Notes: generated from the letters alone by a model not told the origin. Shown: positions 1-10,152, counted from the first letter of the stretch. The stretch is DNA of 64,000 nucleotides from Shinisaurus crocodilurus (GCA_021292165.1 CM037878.1:288596971-288660970); one strand, 5' to 3'. Program-made: numbers and translations.

Positions 1-545
1 GCCTGCTTTAAGCATTTCTGTGAAGGGCGGCAAGTTGAGCGGGTGAGAAAAAAACGCCATCTGTTTGGTTCTTCCAAAGGGCGACATGAGAACCGAGTTC
101 TCTCACGGAACTGCAGCGCCAGAAGATGAGCAAGTCTGATGTTTTATTACCAATTTAAATACTGGGCCTAGTTATTCAACGTCATTTAGAATGAAAGAAC
201 CCAGCAGATTCAAGAGTCTCTCGAGAACTGTGTCTAGGCGGTCCTGGAGCACCACGCACAGAATTTAGAGTTGGAAGCTACCTTGGGAGGTCATTCAATC
301 CAACCACCGGCCGACACAGCCACCCCCTGATGTCATTCTGTCTCAGATGATCGGGGGGGGGGGGGGAGGAAGAAAGAAACACCTTAAAACTATTGCCTGC
401 CCAGAAAAAATATCTTTTTTAGGCTCTCATTAGCTATGGTCCAGGCCGCAATAAGAAAGTAGTGGAAATTTAAAAAAAAAAAAAAAAAACCCAACATTTC
501 AACCCAACCAGCAAGGACTAGAGTTCCAGCTGCTTTCAGTCTACA
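1..545. other. Non-coding stretch, no gene seen
   Basis: No recognisable coding sequence. Around 258-305 the phrase resembling 'gttggaag...tcattcaatccaacc' looks like an old CR1 3' tail on the minus strand. A run of about 15 G lies near 353-367 and an A run near 472-489. Confidence 0.5.
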
Positions 546-666
546 GCAGTGTTCTCCAACCTTGGGCCCCCAGATGTTTTTGGCCTACAACTCCCAGCAT
601 GCCCCAGCCAGCATGCCCCAGCACCAGCAGAGTTCTCCCAACACACACACACACACACACACACAC
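546..666 (+). mobile_element. Half copy of the palindromic hAT MITE plus (CA)n
   Basis: Starts with CAGTGTTCTCCAACCTTGGG, the terminal inverted repeat of the commonest MITE in this window, and runs through the arm to the central 'catgccccagccagc' repeat. The second arm is missing; after a short duplicated stretch a (CA)n microsatellite follows (about 640-666). Confidence 0.8.
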
Positions 667-1540
667 GTTTCTAAAGTAGATGATTTTAAAATAAACAACA
701 GTAACATAAGATTACTTGTGTGCTATAAGCTTGATGGTTACAGATTTCTAGTAAGCGCAGTTTCTTATATGTCACTTATACTGTGAGGTAAGGAAAACAC
801 AGATCAAGTCTTTGTGGGGCTCCTATCCAGCAAAACTACAGGTATCCGGGGAGTGGGGGGGATGCCTTCTAGCTTTGGAATATCCAACATGGCGCCCATG
901 GGCCCCCATGTGTTCACAGACACCTCCCTTGACACCAGCCAGGCTTCCTGCCTCTCCTGACTTTCACTTTATTTCTTAAGATTTAAAAAAAAAAAATAAT
1001 AACTGGAAGGCAGGCATGCTGCAAAGCGAAGGGCTGCCCTCCAGTATCATCTTCATTTGGGTTCGAAAGTGTAATTTGGTGTTTTGGAGCTCAGGTCCCA
1101 CCTCTTGCCTTGTCCTCAGGTTCTCAGGCAAGTTACTTTTCTTTCAGTCTCCCCAGTTTGCCCTCCTGGGAAATGAGTGTTTTGTGACTGGCCAGGCAGC
1201 CACCATGGCAGCCATTTTATGAATGGGCAAGCCTCCCCGCGCCGCAGCCATTTTGTGAGAGCGCCCACAACACACTCTCAAAATCCCACATGCGCCCACC
1301 AGTGCAGAAAGCTTTGGGGAGCATTTGCAGATAACCCGAGGCGGGCTGTACACACGGCAATCGGGGAAAGGGAATGCTCGACGCCTCGTACAAAAGTGCT
1401 CTTAAGATGCAGGAACGGCAGCCGAAAGGCACAGTAAAAGAATCAACCTCACAACAGAGGGGGAGTGGAAGGGGGCCAATTTAAAAGCACACCGCCGCAA
1501 TTCCTTCCGAATAATGTTGTAACTTCATTTCCTTTCTTTC
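667..1540. other. Non-coding stretch, no gene seen
   Basis: No family was recognised. At 1195-1275 two 'cagccattttatg/cagccattttgtg' phrases in GC-rich context suggest a decayed MITE, but I cannot delimit it. Confidence 0.4.
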
Positions 1541-1772
1541 TTTATTCATTATATGTATACCCCGCCTTTTTCCCTGCAAGGAACCCAAGGCGGCTTACGT
1601 AATCCTCCTCCTCCTCTCCATTTTATCGTCACAACAACCCTGTGAGGTAGGTGAGGCTGAGAGTCAGTGCCTGGCCCAAAGTCACCCAGTGAGTTTCATG
1701 GCCGAGCGGGGGGGACTAGAACCCGGATCTCCCGAGCTCCAGTCCAACACTCTCACCGCTACGCCACACTTT
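1541..1772 (-). mobile_element. MIR-like tRNA CORE-SINE
   Basis: Read on the minus strand it has a tRNA-like head (box A near 'ggcgtagcggtgag', box B-like 'gggttctagtcc'), a CORE-like middle ('gactttgggccag...cctacctcacagggttgt'), and a tail 'aaggcggggtataca...' with A/T repeats. The middle resembles the MIR core, and the tail resembles an L2-type LINE end. This is the reference copy for the family in this window. Confidence 0.85.
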
Positions 1773-2218
1773 CCGGGAGAAGCATCCCTGTCACTCCAAT
1801 GGCATGTTGGGGAAACACTGCACCTGCTGAATCTCAGCCTGCCAGGGTGGGGTGGAGTGGAGCTGAGGTGTCGGCAGCAACCGTCTTTCAAATCATTTTA
1901 AAAAAAAAAACCCAGCTCTGACTGCACACAAAAGGGACATCTTGCAAAGCTTCGGCAGAGACTTTTCTCCCGGAGCCGGAAGGTCATCAGTTAAGAGGCT
2001 ACGGTGGAATTTCAGCGTTAGAAGTTTGCACAGCTCTATAAGAGGCTCGCTTCCCAGCCACGAAGGAGATGAGATGGTGCCAAGGGCCGTGACCGGGCCG
2101 CCTGCAGTTTTGCTCCAAAGCAAAAAGCCGCTTTGGGGAGTGTGGCCCGATTCTGAGAGGAGACTGCAGTGATGCCGGGAGGAGGGCTACCTCTTTCCGT
2201 CCGTGTGTCGTTTTCCCA
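1773..2218. other. Non-coding stretch, no gene seen
   Basis: Nothing recognisable on either strand apart from a short A run near 1900. Confidence 0.4.
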
Positions 2219-2226
2219 GGTAGAAA

Positions 2227-2391
2227 CAGGGCCGGTGCTACCATTAGGCCAACTAGGCGGCTGCCTAGGGCGCCGGGCTAAAGGGGGCACCAGGAGCATA
2301 GGGCTGGAGGGAGGGAGGGCTCAAGTGGGAAGAGGGGGGCGCTAAATATCTGATCTTGCCTAGGGCACCAAACTGCCTTGCACCGACCCTG
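2227..2391. mobile_element. Non-autonomous hAT element, CAGGGCCGGTG type
   Basis: Begins CAGGGCCGGTGC and ends GCACCGACCCTG, imperfect inverted termini. It is flanked by the exact 8-bp direct repeat ggtagaaa (2219-2226 and 2392-2399), the hallmark of hAT transposition. The interior contains 'gctgcctagggcgcc' and 'ttgcctagggcacc'. No coding sequence. A related element lies at 47289-47554. Confidence 0.9.
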
Positions 2392-2399
2392 GGTAGAAA

Positions 2400-3022
2400 C
2401 ACACATACACACACCACCTCAAGCTGCTACTTCCCTGTGGGAGGGAACAGTTTGGTGCCAATTATAGTACTTGTGGGTTTTGCAGGAAAGCGCAGTGTGT
2501 GCGTGCGTGTGTGTGTGTGTGTGTGGTGTCCATTGAGAAAACAGCAAGGGCGGAGGAAGGGTTAAACCTCACACCCCTGCATGGCAGTCACAGTTCCAAC
2601 CGCCTCCCCGGCACCCCCTCCATGAAAAAAAAACCCACAGGAGATTCGCACTGCATCACGCACGCGCCGCCCCCACCCTGCGCCCTGCCGTGTGAAATGG
2701 CATCGCCTGGACGTGGATTTACCTCCCACAAAAAATGCAGTTCCCCGAGCGGGCGAGATGGTCCAAGGACCGCACCGGGGCTCATTTTCTTTCGGGGGTG
2801 GGGGGGGAAGCGTGCGCCGGGAGGGACTTTCGGTTTCTTTGAAATATTCACTTTATTTGAAGCAAGAGTGTGCGTGTGGATGGGTAAACGGGCTCCCTTG
2901 CCGCAGGCAGCAGACGCAGAACCCACAGAGAGCAACAGAGAGCAATTCCCAGCACCAGCTAAAAAACGGAGACTTCTCTTTTGCCGCCGCTGCCCCCCCC
3001 CTCAAGACTGCCAACTGCTTTT
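2400..3022. other. Non-coding stretch with (TG)n
   Basis: Contains a (TG)n microsatellite at about 2498-2525. Open frames across 2499-3053 are composition-driven and resemble no family that I know. Confidence 0.4.
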
Positions 3023-3186
3023 CCTGTGGCTCACGCCGGCTCGGCTTGTCTGAGCGTGGAAAGCTAAGCAGGGTCAGGCCTCGTTATGACTTGGATGGGA
3101 GACCCCCTCCGCTAGCTTCCTGCATTGAGCAGGGGGTTGGGCTCGATGGCCTTGTAGTAGCCTCCTTCCAACTCGATGTTCTATGT
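3023..3186 (+). mobile_element. 5S-rRNA-derived SINE with CR1-like tail
   Basis: The head keeps the 5S rRNA internal promoter: 'gaaagctaagcagggtcagg' (box A region), then 'cgttatgacttgg' (intermediate element) and 'ttggatgggagacc' (box C). The 3' half ('cctgcattgagcagggggttgggctcgatgg...ccttccaactc') matches the 3' end of the CR1 copies in this window. RNA polymerase III transcription and CR1 mobilisation are inferred from this layout. The MITE at 3187 abuts it exactly. Confidence 0.88.
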
Positions 3187-3410
3187 CAGCGTTCTCCAAC
3201 CTTGGGTCCCCAGGTGTTTTTGGCCTGAGAGAGAGAGAACACAATCTCCCAGGAGATCCCAAAATCATTTTTGCTGAATGATACTTTAAACCAGTGTTCT
3301 CCAACCTTGGGTCCCCAGATGTTTTTGGCCTACAACTCCCAGCGTGCCCCAGCCAGCTGCTCAAGGCTCAGGCACAAATAGCTAGCTCAGTGTTCTCCAA
3401 CCAGCTATGC
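3187..3410. mobile_element. Compound MITE: two left arms around a 65-bp segment
   Basis: CAGCGTTCTCC starts at 3187. The arm stops after 'tttttggcctgaga' and is followed by a segment (about 3227-3291) that reappears inverted at 24802-24872. A second left arm starts at 3292 and ends near 3357, and a third stub begins at 3389. None has its right arm here, so this is a rearranged cluster and not a clean insertion. Confidence 0.7.
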
Positions 3411-3557
3411 TGATCTATGTTCTATGTTCTCCTCTCCTCAGCTTGAGCAGATATCACCTGTCAGAGCTTGAGGAAGGCATCTCATTCCAACACAGAGGCC
3501 TGGCTTGCAAATAACGACAACCCAGAGTATGGGCTGAGTATGGGTTATCGTTGTTGT
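3411..3557. repeat. Outer copy of a 'aacgacaacccagagtatgg' repeat
   Basis: The stretch 3510-3556 ('aacgacaacccagagtatgg' then 'gggttatcgttg') returns in inverted form at about 4703-4756. The two may be the outer ends of one decayed fold-back element later filled by other insertions. Confidence 0.5.
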
Positions 3558-3559
3558 TA

Positions 3560-3656
3560 GAATCATAGAATAGTAGAGTTGGAAGGGGCCTACTACAAGG
3601 CCATCGAGTCCAACCCCCTGCTCAATGCAGGAATCCAGGTCAAAGCATCATGTTGT
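3560..3656 (-). mobile_element. CR1 3' end
   Basis: On the plus strand it reads 'aatcatagaatagtagagttgg...catcgagtccaaccccctgctcaatgcagg', the reverse complement of a CR1 3' terminus. Truncated after about 95 bp. Confidence 0.85.
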
Positions 3657-3659
3657 TGT

Positions 3660-4160
3660 TCTTGTTGTTAATTTTATTTCTATACCGCCCAATAGCCGAA
3701 GCTGTCAGGGCAGCATACAACAATCAATAACGAAATACAAGAAAATACAATATAAAATATACACAATGAAAACAGTATAAAAAATTTAAAAACCAAGTTT
3801 AAAAACGACTCGGAGAACTAAACAATTAACACAACCCGGCCCACAAAAGAGTTGAAATAACCACCCCACCATGTACTGTTTAGAGCTGCTAAGTGCCTCA
3901 ACCTAGAGGGCAGTCTTAACCTGGCACCGAAAAGATAGTAGAGTTGGCGCCAGGCAGGCCTCAGGGGGGAGCTTGTTCTACAGTTGGGGGGGGGGCTAAC
4001 ACAGAGAAGGCCCTCCCCCTTGTTGCCGCCCTCCGAGCTTCCCTCGGAGGTGGCGGTCAGAGGAAGGCCCCAGACACTGAGCATAGTGTCCGGGTAGATT
4101 GTGGTTGGGAGAGGTGTTCCGTTCCAAGTATTGTGGCCCCAAGCCATGTAGAGTTGTTGA
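3660..4160 (-). mobile_element. L2-like LINE 3' end
   Basis: Minus-strand copy. Its tail includes 'ataccgcccaatagccgaagc', and upstream of this (to about 4150) the minus strand still encodes remnants of the L2 C-terminus (pattern 'GEGLLCV', 'FGARLR'). Frames are broken. Its family resemblance comes from the better-kept L2 copy at 57923-58575. Confidence 0.75.
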
Positions 4161-4166
4161 ATTGTG

Positions 4167-4413
4167 GATTTATTTATTTATTTATTACATTTATACCCCG
4201 CCTTTTTTCCTGCAAGGAACTCAAGGCGGCTTACATAATCCTCCTCCTCCTCCTCTCCATTTTATCCTCATAACAACCCTGTGAGGTAGGTTAGGCTGAG
4301 AGTCAGTGACTGGCCCAAAGTCACCCAGTGAGTTTCATGGTCGAGCGGGGAATAGAACCCGGATCTCCCGAGTCCCAGTCCAACACTCTCACCACTACGC
4401 AACACTGGCTCTC
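4167..4413 (-). mobile_element. MIR-like tRNA CORE-SINE
   Basis: Near full length, minus strand. The (ATTT)n tail is at 4167, and the tRNA-like head ends at 'cgcaacactggctct'. Same family as 1541-1772. Confidence 0.88.
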
Positions 4414-4419
4414 TCTCAG

Positions 4420-4756
4420 GGTTGTTGCTGAATCGTGAGTTGTCGTTACGTGCAAACCCTGCACTATGTTTTGACTGTGGGTCGTTAACCACGGACAACC
4501 CGGGAAGAGAACCCATGGGTTGTTGTTGGGTTGTGAACTTTGGGTTGTTTGTGGTTAACAACCTATAGTTGACCCATAGTGCAGGGTTCGCACGCAACGA
4601 CAAACCACGATGCAACGACAACACATAATAATAATAATAATTATTATTATTATTATTATTATTATTATTTTATTTCTTACCCGCCTCTCCGTCTAGATCA
4701 AGGCGGGGAACAACATAGTCAACCCATGCTCAACCCCATACTCTGGGTTGTCATTA
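4420..4756. repeat. Fold-back element with (ATT)n
   Basis: About 4435-4469 ('gttgtcgttacgtgcaaacc' then 'ctgcactatg') pairs with about 4576-4607 ('catagtgcagggttcgcacg' then 'caacgac'). Between them 'gtcgttaaccac' and 'gtggttaacaac' form an inner pair. An (ATT)n microsatellite (about 4626-4669) follows, then the inverted partner of 3510-3556. Likely a decayed palindromic MITE of unknown superfamily. Confidence 0.6.
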
Positions 4757-5010
4757 CAGTAATACCTTGGATTGCAAGTAACTTGGTCTGAGAGCGTTTT
4801 GCAAGACAAGCAAAAAAAAATTTAAAATTTTGACTGGATAAACAAGCGACGTCTTGCAATACAAGTAGTCGTAGGGATGTAACCGTTCGCCTCGAGCGGG
4901 CCGAAATCGGCCCCGCTCACACCCGCCAGAGACTCGCTTTGATATAAGAGTGTTTTGGATTACAAGCACGGTTCTGGAACGAATTACGCTCTCAATCCAA
5001 GGTATGACTG
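4757..5010 (+). mobile_element. Mariner/Tc1-type MITE, copy 1
   Basis: 254 bp with termini CAGTAATACCTTGGATTGCA and its near inverse 'caatccaaggtatgactg', flanked by TA on both sides (4755-4756, 5011-5012), as expected for Tc1/mariner insertion. Long internal inverted arms ('gagagcgttttgcaagacaa' against 'gagtgttttggattacaag'). No transposase remains. The inverse copy is at 59366-59624. Confidence 0.88.
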
Positions 5011-5084
5011 TACGTGCAGACCAGACCAGAGAGAGACGCCCAACTACCAGGAGACCATCTCCTTCCTAACCCACTTTCCCGAAG

Positions 5085-5168
5085 CCACTGGCCATGCTGG
5101 CTGGGGATGGCAGGAATTGTAGTCCAACTGCACCTCTGGAGGGGCACCCAGTTGGGAAAGGCTGTACT
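5085..5168. mobile_element. Half hAT MITE, 'tgtagtcca' family
   Basis: 'ggccatgctggctggggatg' then 'ttgtagtccaa' and 'ctctggaggggcacc' form the right arm of a second palindromic MITE family. Other copies in this window have the full palindrome, for example 26095-26230. Confidence 0.65.
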
Positions 5169-5859
5169 AGCCAAGACCTCACAGTGATGAATCAACAACC
5201 GACCCTCCTGGAGTAGTAAACCAGCAATCTGCTGAACAAAGCAACAACAATACGAGACATAACGATTCTATTTTCCCCTCACAGGGAGGCGGAGGCGGGC
5301 TGAAGGATTGGCACATCCTGAGCAGCGGCCAAAAGCTGTTCCCCCTTCAAGTGCTCAAGACTCAGAACCAAACAAATTCTATTTTTGGACAGGCTAATGA
5401 AGCATTTGATAGTGGCGTTGAATCAGACAGGAAATTGTGTTTCATTTCGAAAGCTGATAAAAGGAAGCCGGGGCAAAACCAAATCACACCGCATGTTTAG
5501 GTGATACACAAGGCAGCTCATCCAGTGCATTTTAGCATACCAAATTTAAACTTTCTAGTTGGTGGGGAGGCAAAGTGGTTTGCTTTTTAATCTATATGTA
5601 TTGCAGACAGTGCCAGAAATTTGGTGAACGTTTGACATGTATCACTAATTCCTAAGATTTTAAGAGGCCAAAGAAAAATGTCTGACAAAGAAAATTCTGA
5701 CTTTTCACCAGCTTTGGAACTCCCTGCAAGGGAACCTAGGTTTGCTCCCTCTCTGCCAGCAGGCAAAGACCTTTTTATACAAGTCGGCCGTTGGCATGTA
5801 AGCGAGGTGCTGGTTTTATTCTTTTGGCTTTTTATGCACTTATTTATTTGATTTTTATT
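5169..5859. other. Non-coding stretch, no gene seen
   Basis: About 650 bp of apparently unique AT-rich sequence. No repeat family or coding signal was recognised. Confidence 0.4.
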
Positions 5860-6096
5860 TATATATTTATTATATTTATACCCCGCCTTTTTTCCTGAAC
5901 GGAACCCAAGGCGGGTTCCATAATCATCATCATCCTCTCCATTTTATCCTCACAACAACCCTGTGAGGTAGGTTAGGCTGAGAGTCAGTGACTGGCCCAA
6001 AGTCACCCAGTGAGTTTCATGGCCAAGCGGGGACTAGAACCCAGATCTCCCAAGTCCCAGTCCACTACTCTAACCACTACACCACACTGGCTCTCC
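5860..6096 (-). mobile_element. MIR-like tRNA CORE-SINE
   Basis: Minus strand, near full length, head ending at 'caccacactggctctcc'. The (ATTT)-rich tail is ragged. Confidence 0.87.
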
Positions 6097-6129
6097 AGAT
6101 ATGATTCGACCCCAGCCTTTCTACTAAAT

Positions 6130-6358
6130 ATGGCACTCAGGCGGCTTACAGGCACAATTAAAATCGAAAACAACAACAAAACAATACATTAAAATACAAT
6201 TAAAAACATAACACGTTGTTGCATTTTTAATTGTGTTGTTAATGTATTTGTTTTGTGACTGTTTTAACTTAAGTTTTATTTTAAATTTGGTTCTCACTTC
6301 GCAGTCTTGAGCGCCATTTCTTTGGCGGAAAGGCGGGATATGAATAAAGTTTAAAAAT
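6130..6358. mobile_element. Two LINE tails, head to head
   Basis: 6135-6215 looks like a minus-strand L2-type tail ('ggcggcttacaggcacaatt' then A-rich). 6216-6355 is a plus-strand LINE tail ending 'cttgagcgccatttctttgg' and 'aaaggcgggatatgaataaa'. The second type recurs at 25590-25750. Confidence 0.55.
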
Positions 6359-6371
6359 TAAAAGCCGATTA

Positions 6372-6515
6372 AAAGTGCAATCCTATGCAAGTTTAGACAG
6401 AAAAAAGGCCTACAACTTTACTCTGTCGGGGCAGTTAGGCCAGGAGAGATCCCTGTCTTCCCAAAACTGGCATCCCAATGTTTTGGATTACAACTCCCAT
6501 CACCAGGAAACGGCA
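6372..6515. mobile_element. Two MITE fragments
   Basis: 6372-6416 is the left arm of the 'caatcctatgca' MITE (full copy at 12464-12600). About 6470-6510 ('aatgttttggattacaactc') is an arm of the 'tgtagtcca' hAT MITE. Confidence 0.65.
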
Positions 6516-6519
6516 CGCA

Positions 6520-6930
6520 AGGCGGCTAACAATAACAGCCAGCATTTAGAAAAAGAACAGAATTGAAAGCAATCACGAAACAGATACATTAAAAACACAA
6601 ATAAAAAAAACACGCAACAACTAGGAAAGAAGAAAAACAGCTTTCAACCCAACAAACCAGCTCACATGCCAAAAAGGCCTGTTTGGTGGATAAAGACATC
6701 TTTGCTTGCTGGCAGAAGAAGAGCCAAGGGTGGAGCCAACCTAGCCTCCCTTGGCAAGGAGTTCCAAATGCTGGGAGCGGCCACCGAAAAGGCCCTCTCT
6801 CGCATCACCACAAAACACGCCTCTGATGGTGGCAGGACCGAGAGAAGTGACTCCCGAGCAGACCTTAAAACCTGGGCAGGCTCTTATGGGAGACGGCGGT
6901 CTTTCAGGTAGCCTGGTCCCAAGCTGTATC
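6520..6930 (-). mobile_element. L2-like LINE 3' end
   Basis: Tail at 6520-6660 ('aggcggctaacaataac', A-rich). Then 6661-6930 contains the reverse complement of the conserved L2 C-terminal stretch: the plus-strand reading 'ccaaatgctgggagcggccaccgaaaaggc' is the complement of the family's 'AFS(V/A)AAPxxWN' region. Decayed. Confidence 0.72.
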
Positions 6931-7006
6931 ATCCCTGGCAACTGGCGATGCTGGCCGGGGCTGATGGGAGCTGTATTCCAAAACATCTGGAGGAGACTAG
7001 GTTGCT
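6930..7006. mobile_element. Half hAT MITE, 'tgtagtcca' family
   Basis: 'gcgatgctggccggggctga' then 'ttccaaaacatctggagg': right arm only. Confidence 0.6.
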
Positions 7007-7235
7007 TTTGGTATTGTCTAGTGCAAAACCCTGGAGACTTTTGAGACTGCATTGCTTAAACAGTAGCCGCCGCCACCAACCCCAGTCCCCTAACCTCAAT
7101 ACAACCCACCTTTGAAATGGAAGGTTTAAAATGCCTTTTAAAAGCAGTTTGCATTGGGGGGGGGGGGTGAGTTGCTGTCCCAATAAAATAAGTGAAAAAA
7201 AACAACAAATACTGAGCACGCCCCAGGCTTTAGAC

Positions 7236-7371
7236 CTGGGCTTTCCAACCGTGGGTCCCCAGATGTTGCTGGCCTACAGCTCCCAGAATCCCTTGCCATT
7301 AGCCATGCTGGCTAGGTATGCTGGGAGCTGTAGGCCAGCAACATCTGGGGACCCAAGGTTGGAGAGCCCTG
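7236..7371. mobile_element. Palindromic hAT MITE, subfamily with 'gttgctggcc'
   Basis: 136-bp near-perfect palindrome beginning CTGGGCTTTCCAACC and ending GGTTGGAGAGCCCTG, flanked by the exact 8-bp repeat ctttagac (7228-7235, 7372-7379). It differs from the main MITE in having 'gatgttgctggcctacagc' where the main one has 'gatgtttttggcctacaac'. Relatives lie at 38897-39030 and 50768-50897. Confidence 0.9.
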
Positions 7372-7595
7372 CTTTAGACAGACCTAAAATAGCTCTTTGG
7401 ATCCTGGCCAGGATTTACAAACAGCTGCTTTCCCCCACTTCTGCCTGATGAAAAGATCACACAGTTCGTTTCTCTTCCATTCCCAGATTGCAAAAATCAT
7501 AAAAGGGAATCTCGCATTTCTTCCCTTCGCCTCCTTCTGCATGCCAGCCTTCGCCAGCTGTGCGCCCTCCAGATGTCTGTGGACTACAACTATGT

Positions 7596-8225
7596 CATAG
7601 AATCATAGAAAAGTAGAGTTGGAAGGGGCCTACAAGGTCATCGAGTCCAACCCCCTGCTCAATGCAGGAATCTAGGTCAAAGCATCTCTGACAGATGTCT
7701 GTCCAGCTGCACCTTGAATGCCTCCAGAGTGGGAGAGCCCACCACCTCCCTAGGTAGTTGATTCCATTGTCTTATTGCTCTGACAGTCAGGAAATTTTTC
7801 CTGATGTTTAGGTGGAATCTAGGTTCCTGTAACTTGAGCCCATTATTCCGTGTCCTGCAAACTGGGATGAACGAGAAGAGATCTTCGCCCTCCTCTGTGT
7901 GACATCCCTTCAAGTACTGGAAGAGTGCGATCCTATCTCCCCTCAGTCTCCTCTTCTGAAGGCTAAACATGCCCCGTTCTTTCAGTCTCTCCTCATAGGG
8001 CCTTGTTTCCAGTCCCTTTATCATCCTTGTTGCCCTCCTCTGAACCCTCTCCAGTTTGTCTATGTCCTTGTTAAAGTGTGGTGCCCAGAACTGGACGCAG
8101 TACTCAAGATGAGGCCTAACCAGTGCCGAGTAAAGGGGAATTATCACTTCCCGCGATTTGGAAGCTATACTTCTATTAATACAGCCCAAAATAGCATTTG
8201 CCTTCTTTGCAGCCACATCGCATTG
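7596..8225 (-). pseudogene. CR1 LINE 3' end with RT C-terminus
   Basis: A 5'-truncated CR1 non-LTR retrotransposon. The minus strand has an open frame (7677-8234, 185 residues) that contains the region C-terminal to the reverse-transcriptase active site. Motifs: '[13 protein letters not shown]' (about residue 12), '[13 protein letters not shown]' (about 38), '[16 protein letters not shown]' (about 61), '[17 protein letters not shown]' (about 92), and near the end '[18 protein letters not shown]'. These are typical of CR1/L3-type LINEs. The RT catalytic core is absent, so it cannot move on its own. The 3' terminus is the plus-strand 'tcatagaatcatagaaaag', an octamer tail. It is unusually free of stops, suggesting relative youth. 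Closely similar copies are at 9134-9575 and 35929-36399. Confidence 0.92.
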
Positions 8226-8320
8226 CTGGCTCATATGTGTGGACTACATAGCCAGCTGGGGGATTATGGGAGTTGTAGTCCAACAGATCTGGAGGGCACC
8301 AAGTTGAGGCTGTATATGAA
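8226..8320. mobile_element. hAT MITE fragment, 'tgtagtcca' family
   Basis: 'gtgtggactacatagccagctgg' region followed by 'atgggagttgtagtccaaca' and 'ctggagggcaccaagtt'. Decayed. Confidence 0.6.
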
Positions 8321-8742
8321 TACCTCACCCAGCCACCTGAGGACAGAAATGAATAGCCCGAACTTAACGGGAGGTATTTAACCAGCTGCAACTTCCATTC
8401 AGAGCTGCTTGGGCTGTAAAACTGAAGGAAGATTAACCAAACAGATGTTAATTACAGGATGTAGACACTGCCCTCACATGACCTGTGGGTGACTGACATT
8501 AAAAATGTGCAAACCCAGGCATTTCTGGAGTTCACAGCGGAAGCTGCACATCAGTTGCCCCTTTCAAAGAAAAGCTGTGGTGTTGTGTGTGTGTGTGTGT
8601 GTGTGTGTGTTTTAACAAAGTAACAAGCAGCTCTTTGGATAGCCAAAGTGACTTTCTCTCCAGGCTTTTATGCAGTTTGCTATGTGGACCTGCTCCCTTA
8701 ATGAACTTTGATGCTCTGGTAGTAGCTACCATCAGGGCACAA
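8321..8742. other. Non-coding stretch with (TG)n
   Basis: Apparently unique sequence apart from a (TG)n microsatellite at about 8584-8610. Confidence 0.4.
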
Positions 8743-8812
8743 CCCTTTGCAACTTTAGACAGAAAAGAAGTCCTACAACTCCCAGCATGCCCCAGCCAGC
8801 AACCAGATCACT
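8743..8812. mobile_element. Half of the 'caatcctatgca' MITE
   Basis: 'gcacaaccctttgcaacttt' then 'agacagaaaagaagtcctac' and 'aactcccagcatgccccagc': left arm of the palindrome seen whole at 12464-12600. Confidence 0.65.
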
Positions 8813-8879
8813 CAGTGTGTGGGTTGTTATGACCTGCGAACAGCCCCCACCCCCCACCCCGGTTCTGAGCAGGTGCTCT

Positions 8880-8990
8880 TCCACTGAGCGGGAGAGCCCC
8901 TCCTCTAGTTTCCTGCATTCAGCAGGGGGTTGGACTCGATAGCCTTGTAGGCTCCTTCCAACTCTATGAACTATGAAATCTATTACTGTG
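8880..8990 (+). mobile_element. 3' part of 5S SINE (CR1-like tail)
   Basis: 'gggagagcccctcctctagt' followed by 'tgcattcagcagggggttgg' and 'ccttccaactctatgaacta': the tail half of the 5S SINE family; the 5S head is missing or scrambled. Confidence 0.7.
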
Positions 8991-9133
8991 CTACCAACGG
9001 GATGGGAGAGGCGGCCAGGAAACAGCCCAGCTTTGGCTCATAAAGCAATCCCGCCCCGACACGCAAGTGTCCATACACAAGTCTTCCAACCCACTTCTTT
9101 TCAAGGAAACAATGATTACACCAGAGAGGTGAG

Positions 9134-9575
9134 ATCATAGAATCATAGAAAAGTAGAGTTGGAAGGGGCCTACAAGGCCATCGGGTCCAACCCCCTGCTC
9201 AATGCAGGAATCCAGGTCAAAGCATCCCTGACAGATGGCTGTCCAGCCGCACCTTGAATGCCTCCAGAGTGGGAGAGCCCACCACCTCCCTAGGTACTTG
9301 GTTCCATGTTGTCGAATTGCTCTGACAGTCAGGAAATTTTTCCTGATGTCCAGGCAGAATCCTGTAACTTGAGCCCATGATTCTGTGTCCTGCAAACTGG
9401 AATGATCGAGAAGAGATCCTGGCCCTCCTGTGTGTGACATCCCTTCAAATACTGGAACAGTGCGATCATATCTCCCCTCAGTCTCCTCTTCCGAAGGCTA
9501 AACATGCCCAGTTCCTTCTGTCTCTCCTCGTAGGGCCTTGTTTCCAGTCCCTTTATCATCCTTGTTGCCCTCCTC
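9134..9575 (-). pseudogene. CR1 LINE 3' end
   Basis: Closely similar to 7596-8225 in sequence and orientation, but shorter and with frame breaks: the minus strand holds '[18 protein letters not shown]' and '[15 protein letters not shown]' in one frame and 'FLTVRAIRQ' in another. It stops abruptly at 9575, where an unrelated sequence begins with a 47-bp unit repeated at 10742. Confidence 0.88.
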
Positions 9576-10152
9576 TGTTCTCACAACAACAACCAGGAGC
9601 AAAACACTCAAGAGGCTGGAACCTGCGTCTCAGGTTGCCAACACCAGCCATTGTCACTCCCTTATCTTAGCTGGCTGCCCAGGACAGCTTTTTTAGGCAG
9701 AGGGGAGGGAGAGAGAGAGAAAGGCAGCCTAGAAGTTGGAGTGAGTGTAAAGAGAGGGCCAGTCATCTCTGGGATTGTCAACTTGCCTCTCTTCTGTGGA
9801 AGCTTACCCAGTTAGGCTTGGCGAGGTGGAATTCGTAGCGCCACGGACAAGCTGACGACTGGAATTCCAAGGGAGCAACAGGCGGAATCAACCGTTGCAA
9901 CTCACCCAACTGTCAACCACTTCAGCTCTTGGATCCCAGAGGAACCGAACCCCTCGCAGCAGGAAGAGGAAGCACCCGGAGAGCAAGGACCCCCAAAACT
10001 GCACTACGGCGGCGGAGTGGAGGATCCCCTTCCTCCAAGGGTCCATGCAAGAGAGTCTCATTTCGAGCTCCGACGCAATCTAGCATCGGGGAACACGCCT
10101 GACAAACACGGCAGTGAACGCGGATGCTGTTTGTTTCACGCATCATTCTATA
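9576..10152. other. Unassigned stretch starting with a 47-bp repeat
   Basis: 9576-9622 starts TGTTCTCACAACAACAACCA and recurs at 10742-10788 with one visible mismatch. A plus-strand frame near 10017-10110 reads 'PPRVHARESHFELRRNLA', which has the look of a retroelement N-terminal region, but I cannot name it. Confidence 0.35.

Noticed and set aside
2499..3228. Two overlapping frames of about 180 codons on the plus strand
   Set aside because: They start in a (TG)n microsatellite and run into a 5S SINE and a MITE; no family resemblance.
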